Positions 39,501-54,500 of a stretch of 64,000 nt of DNA are shown piece by piece. Within the stretch, counting starts at the first letter, position 1. The number at the start of each line of letters is the position of its first letter. The position numbers and the translations under genes are program-made. This stretch comes from Planococcus citri (taxonomy: Eukaryota > Arthropoda > Insecta > Hemiptera > Pseudococcidae), in assembly GCF_950023065.1 (NCBI RefSeq), contig NC_088678.1, positions 30,308,580 through 30,372,579 on the forward strand. The letters run 5' to 3'. The notes beneath the pieces were generated by a model. The model searched no databases. It saw only the letters and a program-made list of their open reading frames with translations, and was not told where the DNA came from.

Positions 39501-42500
39501 ATAAAAATAAAAAAATGAAAAAGAACAGAATTAAATAATAAGTTTTCATTGCTGTCAATGAGCATACCTAAAAATCAATGAAACCTCAGCCAAGTCTACC
39601 CATTTTTTTTCAACAACCCATCTCAACTTTAGAATCAATTGGAAAAACACTCTTGAGCCAATAATTGCTAGACAGTCTCGCAATTTTTTTTTCTCAATAC
39701 GATAATACCATACTATTGATTTTTTATGCAATTTTCCAGTCACGTTTTATGCATCAATTGACGAGCTTCGCGTATTCTATAGACTGTAATCGACCAAGTG
39801 CCTTATTTAACATGAAGTACGTAGTAATATTCACGTGTCACGTGTGCACTATTCTGAACGAATACCTATACCTACTTAGTTGCAATACACTCGACCGAGA
39901 TTTATAAACACTTTTACCTATTTTGGATTCGGACTCTCTGAGTCGAAGGTTTTATGCTAATTGCTTCAAAACAACCGATACAGACTTTGCTGCTTTTTTG
40001 TACAGATTGTGTGAGAAAAATACGTAGAGAAAAACTCTTTGGGAATTTCCACACTTGAGGCGTGCCCAGCCCAAACTGTACTGTGACGGTTTCTTTCACT
40101 CGTATATGGTTAATATACGAGTAATGCGTGTATTTTACACGATGAATGGTAATTACCGAATCACCAAACCAAACGTTCAAAATACGCTACGTGAATGGAA
40201 TCGTGAAAATTATTTCCTTTCGAAGATCTTCTATATGTGACTAAGTAAGTAGGTATAGAATTATTCGTGGAAGTGAACGGTATATGTATATATGCCGACA
40301 CCGTGTGCCGAATAATTAGAGAGAAAAATTAATGTTTTATCAGTAATGATATAAGTTACCAAAATGTTCATTTTTGTGATAAGAATTCAAAAATGCCACC
40401 GTATACGCAGGAATTAGAAATTTAAAAATTTCACAAACATGATGACAAATTCATAAACGGAAGTTAAAACGTATCGTAACACTTATTTTTAGGTGTTGAT
40501 GCTGAGTCATTTAGTGATAAGAGAAAAAGGTATAACATCTAAATATTGGGATACCTACTAATAAGAGATCTGATCGTGAGTAATTAGGAAAACAATTTTT
40601 GCAACGTTGATAACATTTTGAGACCTTCGTCGATTTTAAAAATAGAATAATCTAGATTAAGATATCAATATTTGCAACAACATCACTGAACGAATTTCGA
40701 ATTGGGTCGTCAAATTTAATTTTAATGGTAATCTACCAAAAAAAAAAAAAAGCAGAGTAACTATTAAACTAATTATTACATATTTATTTTTACGGAGAAT
40801 TTGATACATTTAAAAGTTTATATACCTACAGGGTGTTTTCTAAAATCTAAAAAGTTGAATTCGTGCTTTTTCGTACTCCCAAAATTAAATTTCGTACCGC
40901 GAATGTCGTCAAATCTACCTACAGTTAACCCCCCACCCCCCACCTCCCCCCTCAAAAAATCAAGATTTCATCATTTTATTCGAATGAACGAGACAATTGT
41001 CAGAAAAATTTCACACAACCTCCAAATAGGCTTGTACCTACAGTTCATTGAAATCCGGAGTCAAAACATTATTTTATTTTTTGGACTACTTTTATGAATT
41101 AAAAAAAATCGATACAATAACCTGCAAAATTTTCATTTTTTTCCTCACTCAAGATTTTGTAAAATTATTTCATTGTTTTTGGACAATGATTTTTCAGAAA
41201 AGTTGAAAAAAAAGAAGTGGCCCAAGCGAAGCCAGGGCAAAAGAAAACTTGTGATTTGACATTTTTTTTTTGTATTTCCTGAAACCATTAATTATGGCAA
41301 AAAATTTGAGAAAACCAGTGGGAAAATTCGCAAAAAATTATAAAATTATTTTACTAAGAAAACTGAGTGAGAACAGAGACAGAGGTTTTGAATTGAAACA
41401 TTGGTCAATTTTCAACAATTATTCCTTTTATGGCTATTCACACGAATTTCATAAAACTGTATTTAAATTAATCAAGATAATAACCCAAACACCGAAACAA
41501 AAAAAAATCTTCCCTACGAAACAAAGACATCTAATTCAAAATTCACCCGTTTAAAATATAAAATTTCGCTACTTTTTGATTAATTCCGCAACATACACCA
41601 ACAAGTACCACTTCGTGTACATGCACACCTTTCAACAACTTGAGAAGCGAATTAATCTTGATAAATGATCATAACTCACGCAACGCATTCGCACAAAATA
41701 AAATAGCCTCTACACATCGCATTCGTTCGAGTCTTTTTCCTATATACTTATACATTTTATACAGAGACAGGGCTCACCGCTAAAAATACTCGTGCTGCGG
41801 TTTAGCTCGTGTAATTAATTCGATAAACACGTTCAATTACCCGGAGTACGTATTTTTTTTCTTCGTTTAATTTCCCCTTTTAAAACTCACTTATGCTATC
41901 ATCGTTTCGATTAGCTCGTATGCACGACGACCTCGAGTCGTATCCTTAATACGAGTATCCACCTCATAAATACGAGTAGCTAATCTGGGCAAAAACACTT
42001 CGCCAAAACCCCGACACTCAAAGGAATCAAAATGCGAAGAAAGCGCATCCACACGCGGAAGGTTAACGAAGGCGTAACAGCGTGACGAAAATTTAAATTA
42101 CCCGGAAACCGTATTAAAAACGATGTCCGAATCTTGTGTGCTACTATCACATCAGCTGAGCCATACTATACGAACTCGATACGATACGATGAGGCACGAG
42201 TCGGTTGCAACGATGACTCGTTCCGAACGACTTATGTGCGTCAAATTTTGAGAAAAATTGCAACCGTTTGTGTTCGGGCGTCTTTGTAAATATGCCAAAA
42301 TTTTTGATTCATTTGGTATCACGTCACCTTCGGTTTAGAGCAGCAGATGAGGCACGTTGCGTAATTTTCATCGTTAATTAGAAACGACACATACATGACA
42401 CCGAAGACCTAGCAGAAAAAATAACCCAGCTAATGTAACTCGTCTAATAGTAATATTTATCCACGTTTAGGTCTGCGAAACATGCTACGAAAGCGAATAA

Positions 42501-45500
42501 ATCATTACGGCGGAATTCTACGTTATTTTTTTTCGTTCGGGCGAATTTTTTTCGTCTACGTACTTTATTTTTGCGGCAACCTTCATCGGGTCGTACTCGA
42601 GTATGTCTGTGTACAGTACAGATGGCAAGTCTCTCTATACCTATACACAGGTATACTTATCTACGTGTTAAATAAAAACCTCTACGATGCTATACTCGTA
42701 CGACCGACCGTAGATACTTATGTAGTTCTGCTTACGCAGCCAACCGAGAAATAGCTTATTTTGAGATACATGCACCGTAAAATGTACGCGTATATAAATA
42801 CAATTTAATCAAAATACCGTGCAGAGTATACGCCTAATTAAATTATATTCGAATTAAGGTCCTTTCCTCGTACATGGACGCAGGCGATGACGACTACGAC
42901 GACGGTCACCGAAACACTGTGATGCTATAGGCTATGAATGAGTACCTACGAGTAAGTACGTCAGGCCAGAGTGACGAGGTGATTGTAATCAGCGAAAAAT
43001 AATTTTGTTTTATTCGCTAGTCGCAGTTCTTGGAGAAGTTGATTTACTACATACAACGCTAAGTACACTACTTTTGTAGAAAATGTCTAGACTGCTGTTT
43101 TCAACTAAGTACCAAGAGGATGAATGAAATGTGTTGGAAAATTTCAAGGTGAAATGTGTGTCTAGCCAGTCCAATGTGAAATGTCCAGCAAATTTTAGAG
43201 GATAGATTGTCTGAGAAACTCGAAGACAAAGTATTTAGGAAGTTCACAAATCCGATTTCGTTATCTAAATAGTCTGATGTGAGTGAATCTGTGATAAAAT
43301 TGAATCAAAGGTCTCAGAAAAATTGATTGTTGGAGAGAACATTATTAATGAGTTGGGAACCTCGCATCCACGCAAATGGACACATTGTTGACCCCGCAGG
43401 CCCCAGTTTTTGTCAACATGGGGGGGGGCGGATTGAACATCATTTCGCCTGTCGTTTATCATGTGTTTTAGAAGGCGTTAATTTAGAATTTCAACTTACT
43501 CTTTTTAAACGAGTCCAGCACAGTGGTCCGGATGGAAAATGTGATTGGATAAACCTGGAGTTTTGCACATAAAAAGTCAAAACTTCTGTTACACGGGTTT
43601 TTGAGGGCAATGATTTCATTTTTGATCACCATTTGATCCCAAAACCCAAAATAGCCCCTGAGAGGGAGGTTCCAAACTGAAAATAATTTTCAAAAAATAC
43701 AACATTGATATGAAAATATTGGTTTGGAGAGCGTAGAATTCATTTGCGGGTCATTCCATAATCCACACGTCAGAAAGAGGACAACTGAATAAATTTTAAC
43801 TTTTTTTTATGTTTGGAATTTAAAATTGAATTTTTTCGAATTTTGATTTTTTTGTGATGAGTTCATTTCACTGAGTGAGAGGGGGTTTTCAACTTTTTCA
43901 AGGGATGTGTAAAAATAAGGGTCAAATAGGTCGACTTCACCATTCAAAACTTTTTTCATGTTTTAAATTTAAAAAAATCACATTTTTCGCAAACTTTCAA
44001 TTTTTTAAAATCGACTTTGCAACATGGTACCATCCCAATTTCTTAATATGTTGCTTAGCATGAAAAATTGTCCATAATATATTTTTTTCAGAATTTTTGA
44101 GAGTCGCAACGATATGAAAACTATGTTTTGAAAATTTTTGAGCTAATTTTTTGTACGAAAAAAAGTGGCAACACTGATTTTTATGACATCATCAAAAAGC
44201 CTTTCAAAACCTCTAATTATCGAAAAAAGTTCCATTTTGGTAGGTATTGCGGCTATCGAGTTATCCACTGCTGAAATGGATAATATTTCAAGTTCATTGA
44301 AAACTTTGACACCCCCTAGCAGCCTTTAAAAAGGGCTAGAGGGCTGAGATTTGCGCCATTGGTCATCCCTTCAAAAGGTTTTTCCACAGGAAAAATTTCA
44401 AAAAAAATCGCCGACCCTCCTTACCACTTCTTGGTCACATTGACGTGGAATGACGCTTGAGAGATTCATTTGACCTCAAAACTCAAAACGTACTCCTGTG
44501 AGGAAGAACCAAAATTGCAAATTCTTAATGAAAGAATACAACATTCGTATCAAAATGCGAATTTTCAATGGTCATTCTGATCGTTGGACCCAAAAACACA
44601 AAATATATGCCTTAAAAAATGAATAGAACATCTAGAAAATTCAGAAAACGCATTGCATTGTTAAAAATTTTGAATTGTGTACATTCCCTCCGTCTTTAGT
44701 GTGGAGCAAATGGTTCATGCAGGAATTGAAATCGGTATCCTCAAAACCCAAAAACTTGTGATTTTAATACCCACATTGTAGTTTTTATAATTTTTGAATT
44801 TTGTACCTCCCCTCTACTACTTTGGTGTGATTACTTTCGGTCTATGGGTTACATGGTTGATGGACAGGGTGTCCACTCATTTCTGGAAATGATTTTCCTT
44901 GACTTTTTCAGGTTTTCCAGACCATTTTTTTAAAAATTTTCTATGCTTACCCCACACTTTAATTAAAGAGGAATTTTGGGAAGGGGGGCTGGGGGTGTGA
45001 TTTTTTTTCATATTCTTCGGATATAAAAAAAACGTCTATAAACTTCTATTATCAACTTTTTAAATCAAAAATAAATAAATAAATAAAACATGCATCAATT
45101 TTGGCCAATTGATACTTTCTTCTGTTTTTTGGATTTTTGGAGTCCTGAAAATGTGAAATTTTTCCTTTTTAAAAGGAGAAACAAATTTGCCCTAGCGAAG
45201 CGAGGGCTAGAACTTTTGAAAATTTTGGTTTCGAGATGCCTAAAAACAAGGTTTTTATAATGCAAAGAGTTCATTTTTTGGGTTTTAAAACTTGATTTTT
45301 ATTTTATCTAGAAATGTTCATCTTGTTGTGAAAAAGAAAACAAAAGAAGCCCGAGCGACGCGAGGACAAAAGCTGAAAATTTGTCCTTCGAGAAGTAAAA
45401 AATAATGTTTTTTTTTTATCACAGGTCTTTATCCAAAATTTGCAATTGATCGTTTTTTCAAAATTCCAAGGATTTAGCGTGAAAATTACAAAATTCCCTG

Positions 45501-48500
45501 ACTTTTCCAGACCGACCAAATTCCCTGACTTTTCCAGGTTTGCCAGGTTTTCCAGGCTTATGGACACCCTGATGGAATTGAAATCAGCTTCTATTACATT
45601 TTTCAAAGTTTCACAGCACTTGGCACAAAACATTTTTGATGTATTTCTTTGCGTTTTGTGGTACAATTTTTCAAGTCTCGTAGACTCCACAATGAACCCC
45701 TAAATTTCAAAAAATTTAAAGATTTGTGTGAGCGATTTCAGAAGCCTTCTACCTTGCAATAAACCCTCAAATTTTGAAAAAACAACTAAAACATTTGTGT
45801 GACCTATGGTTTGCTGAGTTTCAAGAAGTGCTGATCAAATTTGAACTCATTCTCTGGCTGCGACCCACAAACTCCATGTTTCGAAAACTTGAAAGTCTTG
45901 TGACCTACATGAAGTTTAGATGCTCATTGCAGGATGTTAGAAGGATCAGGAGTGAATTGGTGAAGTGATGCTCAATGCTCAATTCCTCATTTCGAATTAG
46001 TACGAGTGAATCAAATGATCTCCAAAACCACTAAAATCAGTATTAAGAATCTACTCCATAGATTGTGATTTTACAGCCGATTTTACTTACTTTTCTAGCG
46101 TAATTTTTTCAGAATTTTACTGCATTTTCAAGAACAGCAGTTCTTCTGAAATTTTCTCATGAAATTAAGAAGAACATTTTTATGCTTTAGAACAAATTTT
46201 TTGGCGAATATTTTACTGATCAATCACACCAAAACGACGAAAAATATCATTTCTGAAACGGGGAGAATATTTTAAAATACAGTGGTGCTGCCAATTCTTT
46301 TGATTACTATGGTCTTTCGAGTTTTTGAAAACAGGCAATTATGACCAAAAAATTGGTACTAATTTATTCCAAAATTTTTTTCCTGCTTCAGAAATTCCAT
46401 TTAAACATTCGAAAAAAAAATATATTTTCAAAATTCGAATTTGCCTGAAATTGGCGATTTAAAATTTTCAACGGCTCATTACTCTAAAAATGGAATTGGA
46501 TTTGAAAGCAATGGCCTATGTGAATGCAAAAACTCAAAGAATATTTTTTGGAACTAGGCCATTTGTCTCAAAACAGGTTAGATGGAGGGTATTAGGAGGG
46601 AGAGGGGAAATTTTTTCGAAAAAACCACTCTTTGAGAACATACTCGTATTACTCCTATTATATTTTCTGTTCCTGGGAAATTTCCGGGTTTAAAAATTTT
46701 TCCGAGTGATTTTGATTCAGAATGAAGGTATCCATTGAATTGAATTTCAAAATCATCTCGATCAATTTATATGTTATGATTTCGCAAGAATTTTCCGTTC
46801 TTCAAAAAATGAGAAAGAAAGTGTGGATTTTCTAAAGTACAGTTGGAAAATTGCATAAACATGCAGATAACAAGTGGAATGGCCAAATATGTATTACTTC
46901 AAAAAAGGACGTTTCTGGTCAGTCACATTTTATTCAACCACAATCACGCTCTGAAGCCCAATTCTAATACATACTAGGGTGGAAAATGCTATTTTTTAGG
47001 CTGGAAATTCCCAAAACAAGTCATTGGACAGTCACAACTCTGGTAATTTTCAACTTTTATCATAAATACGGTTGTGTTTCAAGGCTCACTAAAAGGTATA
47101 TTTTTATATCAAATTTTTTGAAAAAAAAAATATCTGACCGAAATTCCATTTCGAGGCTACTTTCGACACGAATGAAACTTGAAGCTTTTTTTTTCATAAA
47201 TCAAGTTTCAAGATCTACCACATTACGAAAATTCAACTATTTCAAGAAAATTCGAACCTAAATATCACAATTGATCTCTTACCTGCAAATGGTACATCAC
47301 CGACGTATTCTTCGACGGTATTATTATCGGTCGAGACGCTTTTATCGCTCAATGAAACACTACTGGACAGCGATCCGTTGGACGTGGCGTCGTAAGCAGT
47401 ACCCGGAAAGACCAAAAGTAACAACTCCTCTTCGGTTTCCGTTTCGATATCCCTCGATTTACGTTTCAAATTACTGTACTCCTGTATGGAAAATAAATCG
47501 ATTTCAGCGTCGCAATCGATACACTCGTCTTCGTACTCGTGACTGTCGAAACTCACGTACGTTATACGATGGCATTCCGAATCCGGTTCGGGTAATTTTT
47601 TCATACACATCAATGTTCGCAATACATTCGTGCAACGGTTCATATCGCGTCAATGAGAAAAATTTTTCAATAATCAGCGCCGAAAGAAAATGCTTCGGTC
47701 GCATCGACAGACCGATTCGAATTGCAAACCATGTCGCGGTGGTGGTAAAATTTCATCGGGGTTTTGCATCGTGTCTGCTGTCTGACATTTAGCCAAACTA
47801 CAGTATTGTCGTCTTTGAATAATTTCAAATGTCAGGTGAGTCGTTAAAGGAAACATTTTAGTGAATTTCGTATAAGGTCGTTTGAATGGTGGAAAAAATG
47901 GTAAGCGGTTGGAAGTAGTTCACGATGTCAAAAGTCTAGCTTTGAATTGATGGCGTTAAAGCCAAAATCTCCCTCCTTCCCCAGTACAACTGGGTATTCG
48001 GAATTGAACGCATCATTTAACGCACGTGTTTTTCGATACTCATTGATTATTGGATAAGCTTATGGTAACTTTAAAAAGCGCAAAACTCGTCCATTTGTCT
48101 AGAATTATTAATCGATACACCAAAACCAAGACTATAATTAAAAAGCATATCAAATATGCCATTTCAAGGGCAAATTATCACCACTGATGCCAACACTTAA
48201 CGAGGTATCGATTCCGATACGCGTAAACATTTTAGAAATCATCGAAGCGATACAGACAATACGTCATTAATCATGCAAACACACAAGATACATACTCTAA
48301 TTGTAATTACCATGCAAGAAAAAGCGATCAGCAAACAAGCCGACGTAAACAAAAACATCTACTCGACATATCGGTGACTTTTCGTATTCAACTCCACAAT
48401 AGGTCGTCGAGGAGATCGAGACAGCACTACATATCTTTCTACTTTGAAAAATACGCAACGATTTACAAACCAACCATTTCAATCATCCGGCTTCGATTCA

Positions 48501-51500
48501 AAAATTTCGTCCAAGAAAATAAAATAATAATTGAAAAATTCCCAAGCAGAAAAGTTGCTTTTTCAATTTTTGACTCGTTTAAAAAAACCGAACGATTGAA
48601 ATGGTTTCCTCGTTAGATACACAACTAACCTGACTCAAAGGCCGGATCCGATCATGTATCCGTTTCTCAGCCTGAACAGCAGAAGGAGGAGGATGATCGG
48701 GTGTCGGAGGTTGCTGGTAATGCGTCGGGCTCAGAGGACAATTACGTAAAGGCTGCCTCCTCACGTTCCCATGATCGTTGAGTAAACTCTCTTGAGACGA
48801 TTTCATCGTATTCGAATTGGTCCTATCGGCTGACGCGACAATGATTCTTTCGATAGTAATAGGAGATCGGTTCGGTTCGTTGACTTTGCGAAATGGCAAA
48901 TCTCCTCGAGATAGGATTACCGATGGATCGTAACCGTCCGAGAGTTTGTCGTTGGTATGTCTGCGTAGTTTACGTCGAGGATTCGTCGTACGATAGGGTA
49001 TATTGCCATGGACCGATGTGATGGCTATAGGTTGGAATTTCGGATCGAGCAGTTGCAGATCTTCACTTTTGCCTCGAACCATGACGTTGGGTTTTTCATT
49101 CACGTCGATCATGACGCTGTGCCGGAACTTGTTGTCACCGTAGTGTTCGGCGGACTTGCCGCGTCTGAGGACGCCATCGCGAGTTTTACGATTTCCATTC
49201 GTCATCTAAGGATTGCAGGCACAAAATGTACATCATTGCATTGAAATTTGTGCAGTGTGTGTGTCATTTTAGTGGGTGTCCAACATTTTTTTAGCGGAAT
49301 GGACTAAGAACTCCGGAGGATTTGGGATAGAAGAAGAGGGAGGGGACTCTTTCATGATCGAAATGGTCACCGATTTAGCACCATTTTGCGCGGAAATCCC
49401 TGAAAACCTGAATCGAATGCGAGTTGAGCGATTTATTATAGCTGTAGGCGTCCGTATTCCATCACCAAGATAGCGAGTGCGCAGTTTTTTTGAAACAGTT
49501 TCTAGAAAAACCCGCAGGTATTCTCCCAATTTAGTATGAAACCATCAGAAAACAGCAGAAGAAAAAACCCAGCAATAGAACTCCACGAAGAGTTGAAATT
49601 TTTCTAAGGGGGCTTGAAATTCGAGAAATAAAATTTTCAACAACGAACACTTAATAAATAATGATAGTTTGAATTAAAGGCAGAGGCTATATCCGAAGTC
49701 GTCTGATTAAATTCAACTGTAGATAGTATTCGAAGAGGTGAACAAAAATGTTATTATGATAAGTTGCCAATCTTGTAAAATGAAGGGGCTACGTGCTCCG
49801 CAAAATCGGAAATTTACCTCTTTTGAAAAATTTATCAAAAATAAGAAACTGATTGAATCATTCAAATGATGCTCATAACCCATAGTACTCGAGTGGACGA
49901 AAAGAACATGATATTATAACCAATTGCCTATCTTCAAAATTGAAGGGGCAATCCTGATTCAAAATTTCCAAATTTCGAGTGTCCCAAATTTGAGTTTTGA
50001 AATTGTGCTCGCCCTTCAATTTTGAAGATAGGCAATTGGTCATGATAACATTTTTTGTTCATCCATTCAAGTAATATGGGTTAGTAGCATTATTTATATG
50101 ATACAAACATTTTCTTACCGTCTGCAAATTGAAGAAATTACCCCATTTTTGAACTAAAATTTACCTGTTTTGAAAAATTCTTCTAAAATGAGAAAATGTT
50201 TGAATCATTCAAATGATGCCCCTGACCGATAATACTCGAGTGGATGAACGAAAAATGTTATGACCAATTGTCCATCTTCACAATTGAAGGGGCAAGCACA
50301 ATTTCCAAACTCAAATTTGGGGCACTTGAAATTTGGAAATTTTGAATCAGGATTGCCCCTTCAATTTTGAAGATAGGCAATTGGTTATAATATCATGTTC
50401 TGTTAGTCCACTTGAGTACTATGGGTTAGACGCATCATTTGAATGATTCAAACATTTTCTTATTTTTGATAAATTTTTCTCAAAATTTATGTAGTTAAAT
50501 TTCCGATTTTGCGGAGCACGTAGCCCCTTCATTTTACAAGATAGGCAACTTATCATAAATAACGTTTTTTGTTTGTCTCCTCGAGTACTATCTACTGTTG
50601 AATTTAACCAGACGACTCCGGATTCATCCTGTAGATATTAGAGGAAAATTCCTGAATCAGCCCAAGTCATTTTTCTCAAATTTTTTAACTGCTTCCTATA
50701 AGTTTTTGGACGTCGTCGTGATCGCAATCCTATAGGAGAAAGTGACCTCAAAATTTTGGGCATCTTTGAGTCAAATGGAATGAAATAAGAACGAAGGTTT
50801 TTAGAATAAATGCTCTCACAATTTTTCAACCTCTTCTCTAACTTTTTTGACCATAAAAACTGGTTTAAAAATTATGAAAATGACCCCCTCCTCCCCCTTA
50901 TTCCGCAATTTTGGCACTGACAAAAAATTTTGTAACTCGCAAACATTTTTAACTACATAGGAACGTATCCCACTGGCAGAAAAATTTTTGAATCACCCAA
51001 AGCTAAACCGAAATAAATATATCACTCAAAAAATTTCAGGCTCCAAAAGGTATTTTTTGACGAATTTCCGAAAAATGAAAAACATGAAAATCTTATCAAA
51101 CTGACCAAAAAAGCTGAAACTTGGAACGGATCTCTTACTTTCCACTCGCTGAATCGATTAGAGACGGTTTCGAACCGTTTTGAGCAGTTCTGATGCCTCC
51201 AGCAGATGTTTGAAAGTGAAAATTCTACAAAATTTTACCCACCAATGAAGGTGGAAAGCTAAAATTTACTCTATGCCTTAATTTCAACATGCTGGAGATG
51301 GTTTCAAGCCATTCCGAAGCTTCAGGCCATATTTTGGAAATTTTAGGTTTTCAAAAAAAGCCATAAAACTGTTCAAATCAACTTTAGCACATTAATCATC
51401 AACTTGGCCAATTTTTTAAGGCATTTTTTGGAAAATTTGGAACTTCTAAAATATGGTTGAAAATTGCAGAGCAGTTTCAAACAATCATCAATAGGCTCAG

Positions 51501-54500
51501 AATGTTGAAATTGGCGAATGAAGTAAATTTTTAGCTTTCCAACTTCATCGAGCTAAATTTCATTAACAATTTTCAACTTTCAAAAGTGCGCTGAAGGCTC
51601 CAGAACTGCTCAAAATAGTTTGAAACAGTTTCCAATAAATTTGTGGATTCGAAAATAGGATGCATACCAAATTTCAGCTTTTCAGATCAAATTAGCAAAA
51701 TTTTGATTTTTTCCCCTAATTTTTGGATCTTTGATTTTAACCAAAAATCGAAAAAAGCCCTCAGCACTTGAAATTTTGGCGGATGAAATATTTTTGCATA
51801 CGAGTAAATTGATGATTTAGCTTCATCCGGTTCAAAAACATTCCTGCCAAATGGCATACCTTCCTTGTTGTCCAATTTTTTCAAATTTTTAAGCAGCATT
51901 CCATTTGTGACAATTAATTTCAGAAATGTCCATTTTGAGGTAATCCAACTCGCTTAAAACGAATCTGAGATTTATAAGTCGACTTTCTGAGTGGAGAAAT
52001 TAATACATTTTTCAAAATTCGATTACGTACTTGGCTTGACTAGGTTTTTCACGAAAAACTTGAGATTTTAGGGTGAAAAAAAATAGGCATTTAAAAATAT
52101 AGCTAAATGATCGCGTGAAAATCAAGATAATTCAACTCGCTGAATTCAAATATGGGGTTGAAAAAAACCTCGATTGAATGAGGCTGTCCCTTAGAGGAAG
52201 AATCCTATCGAAACATATATTTTTGATAATTTAAGTAAGTTACACCACTCAAAAAAGGGAAATAAAAGTGGAATTTTTATCGATTTAGTGATGGCGGAGG
52301 GAGGGGGGGGGGGTAATTTTGAAAATTTCAGTCTTTTCTGAAAATCAAAAGGCTAGGGAAAAGTTGAAAAAATTTGAGGTCTTTTTACCACTACAAATGA
52401 AAGGCTACAGCTTTTAAAAAAATTGACCGACCGATTCATCTATCGTTCCTGACTATACCCTGTTCAAAAATTTTCACATTTTTGTGCCCTGGGCTCCGAT
52501 TTCCAGCAAAAGAGCTTAAGGAATGAAGAAGAGCCTCGGATAGATAACAAATTATCAACCTCACAAACATGGAAGATTCAGTTTGCATTTTTATCACGAG
52601 TTGATTTTCATAAAGTGAGAAGGGTGATGTAGATTTTAGACTTCGTGGAGTTTTTATTTCAAGTAGAATGAAGCGCTCTTATGAATACTTAATTTATAAA
52701 AAAAACAAAAGCCATTTTGAAAGAATAAAAAAAGAACGAACTCTGAAGAAAAGGGTTCTCTTTGTAAGTTGTGCACGTTGAAAAATCAAATGATGAATTT
52801 CCAACGATAGAAAAATTCCAAAGACAGATTTTCAAAGAAGACCATTCGAAGAAAAACGTAGAAGAAGGGGTTAATGATAAACCGAAAACGAAAACTCCAT
52901 TCCCATTAGTCAGCGTCAGAAATAATGAAACCTGGCAGTGCAGGCAAATCTTACCTGTCCATCGCTGTATTCTAGTTGATCTTGCGAGCTATTCCTGATG
53001 TAAGCGTAGTCGCACGAATCGTAACCATTTTGATCGGAAGACAATAACATACCGGACGTCGCGTGGGTAGGCGATATGGATAAATTCCTTCTAGGAGGTT
53101 TCTTTGGTGGGGTAGGCTGTTGAACAAAAATACAAAATTGATTTTACGGAGTCATATAAGGAGATCTCGAGAGTTGAGGGAGAGGGAGAAAAATAACTTA
53201 CCGAAATCTTATTACTTAAAGATCCAGGACTAGGTAACTGACCACTAGTTCCGTGCATATTGTACGGAGACCTTCTATCGCGACTGCAACTACTAGAGGC
53301 TGTTGAGCAAACGCTGACTGAGTCGAAGTCGCGAGATCGCGAACACGATAGATCATCTTGCAGATAATTCGTGTCCATTAGTGACTTCGACAAGCCTGGT
53401 TGATTATACGAGCTGTAGCGATTATGCAGTATATCCGATGCACTGTGGGAACGTGCCAAAAAAACATAGAATCAATACGATGATCGGTATTGGTCAATGG
53501 TACATAATTTTGCTCAAATCAAGATCGTTCTGTTTATATACTTACGTTGAAATCGAACACGAACTAGACAATCTCCTTTCATACGAGTCGTAATACATCG
53601 AAGAGACACTGCTTGGTGAAGCTGAATCTAAATTATCGAAAGGACTGCCTAGTAAAGACGTTGGAAAGAGATCATCTCGTTCGTTATACATTGCTCGGTA
53701 TTCTGTCAAAAGAACAAAGTATTGAATGAAACAAAAAAATCAAACACAGAAAGCCAAAATAATCAAACACGTATTCGTCAGACTTACTTTTGATTAAGGA
53801 GTAAATATCATGTACCACATGGCACGGAAATTGTTTTAATACTTCGATGACCGTATTATTCTGGGCATCTCTAATATTTAAATCTATCCCGTTCTCTAAT
53901 AATGTACGCACAACCTCGGTTTTGCCGCATAATGCAGCCTCGTGAAGCGCCGTTCCGGAACCAGTCCGAACGTTGACGTTCATACCTCCTTCGAGTAACA
54001 CTTCGACAACAGCTCTGCAAGTTTGAAAATGACACATAAATGAAGAAAATTTTTGGAGAATTTGAAGTGGAAAACCTTCGATGAGAAGTTCTAGAAGTTC
54101 ACTTACTTGTGTCCGTTTCGACTGGCGAGATGTAACGGAGTGTGGGGAAATATGGAATTCACACTGGAAGGACCATTATATGGTTGAATTAATTCCGGGT
54201 GTGTTCTGACTAGTAAATCGACAGTTTCTAACCTGCGAGTTGAAATAGTGAATTAATTTATGTGATTCAGAGATAAATTCAGGATGAAGCGAGTCACATT
54301 TAGAGTGTTGCTTTTTTCTAAAATGAATCATTCGTAACCAAAAATTTTACAAAATCTGAGCAAAACATTTTTCAATTTAGAAAAAAAAAAATGATTCAAT
54401 TTAATTTAAAGGGGGGGGGGAATACGAAGAACGAAAAATCCCAATTAAAATTTGAAAATTAAACTTGATCGACAATTTTGGTTTCGACATTCATTGGCAA

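Noticed and set aside
47502..47856. Extra coding exon upstream of ANKS1 exon w10
   Set aside because: Open frames exist but no acceptor-donor pair matches the phase 0 join between w9 and w10.
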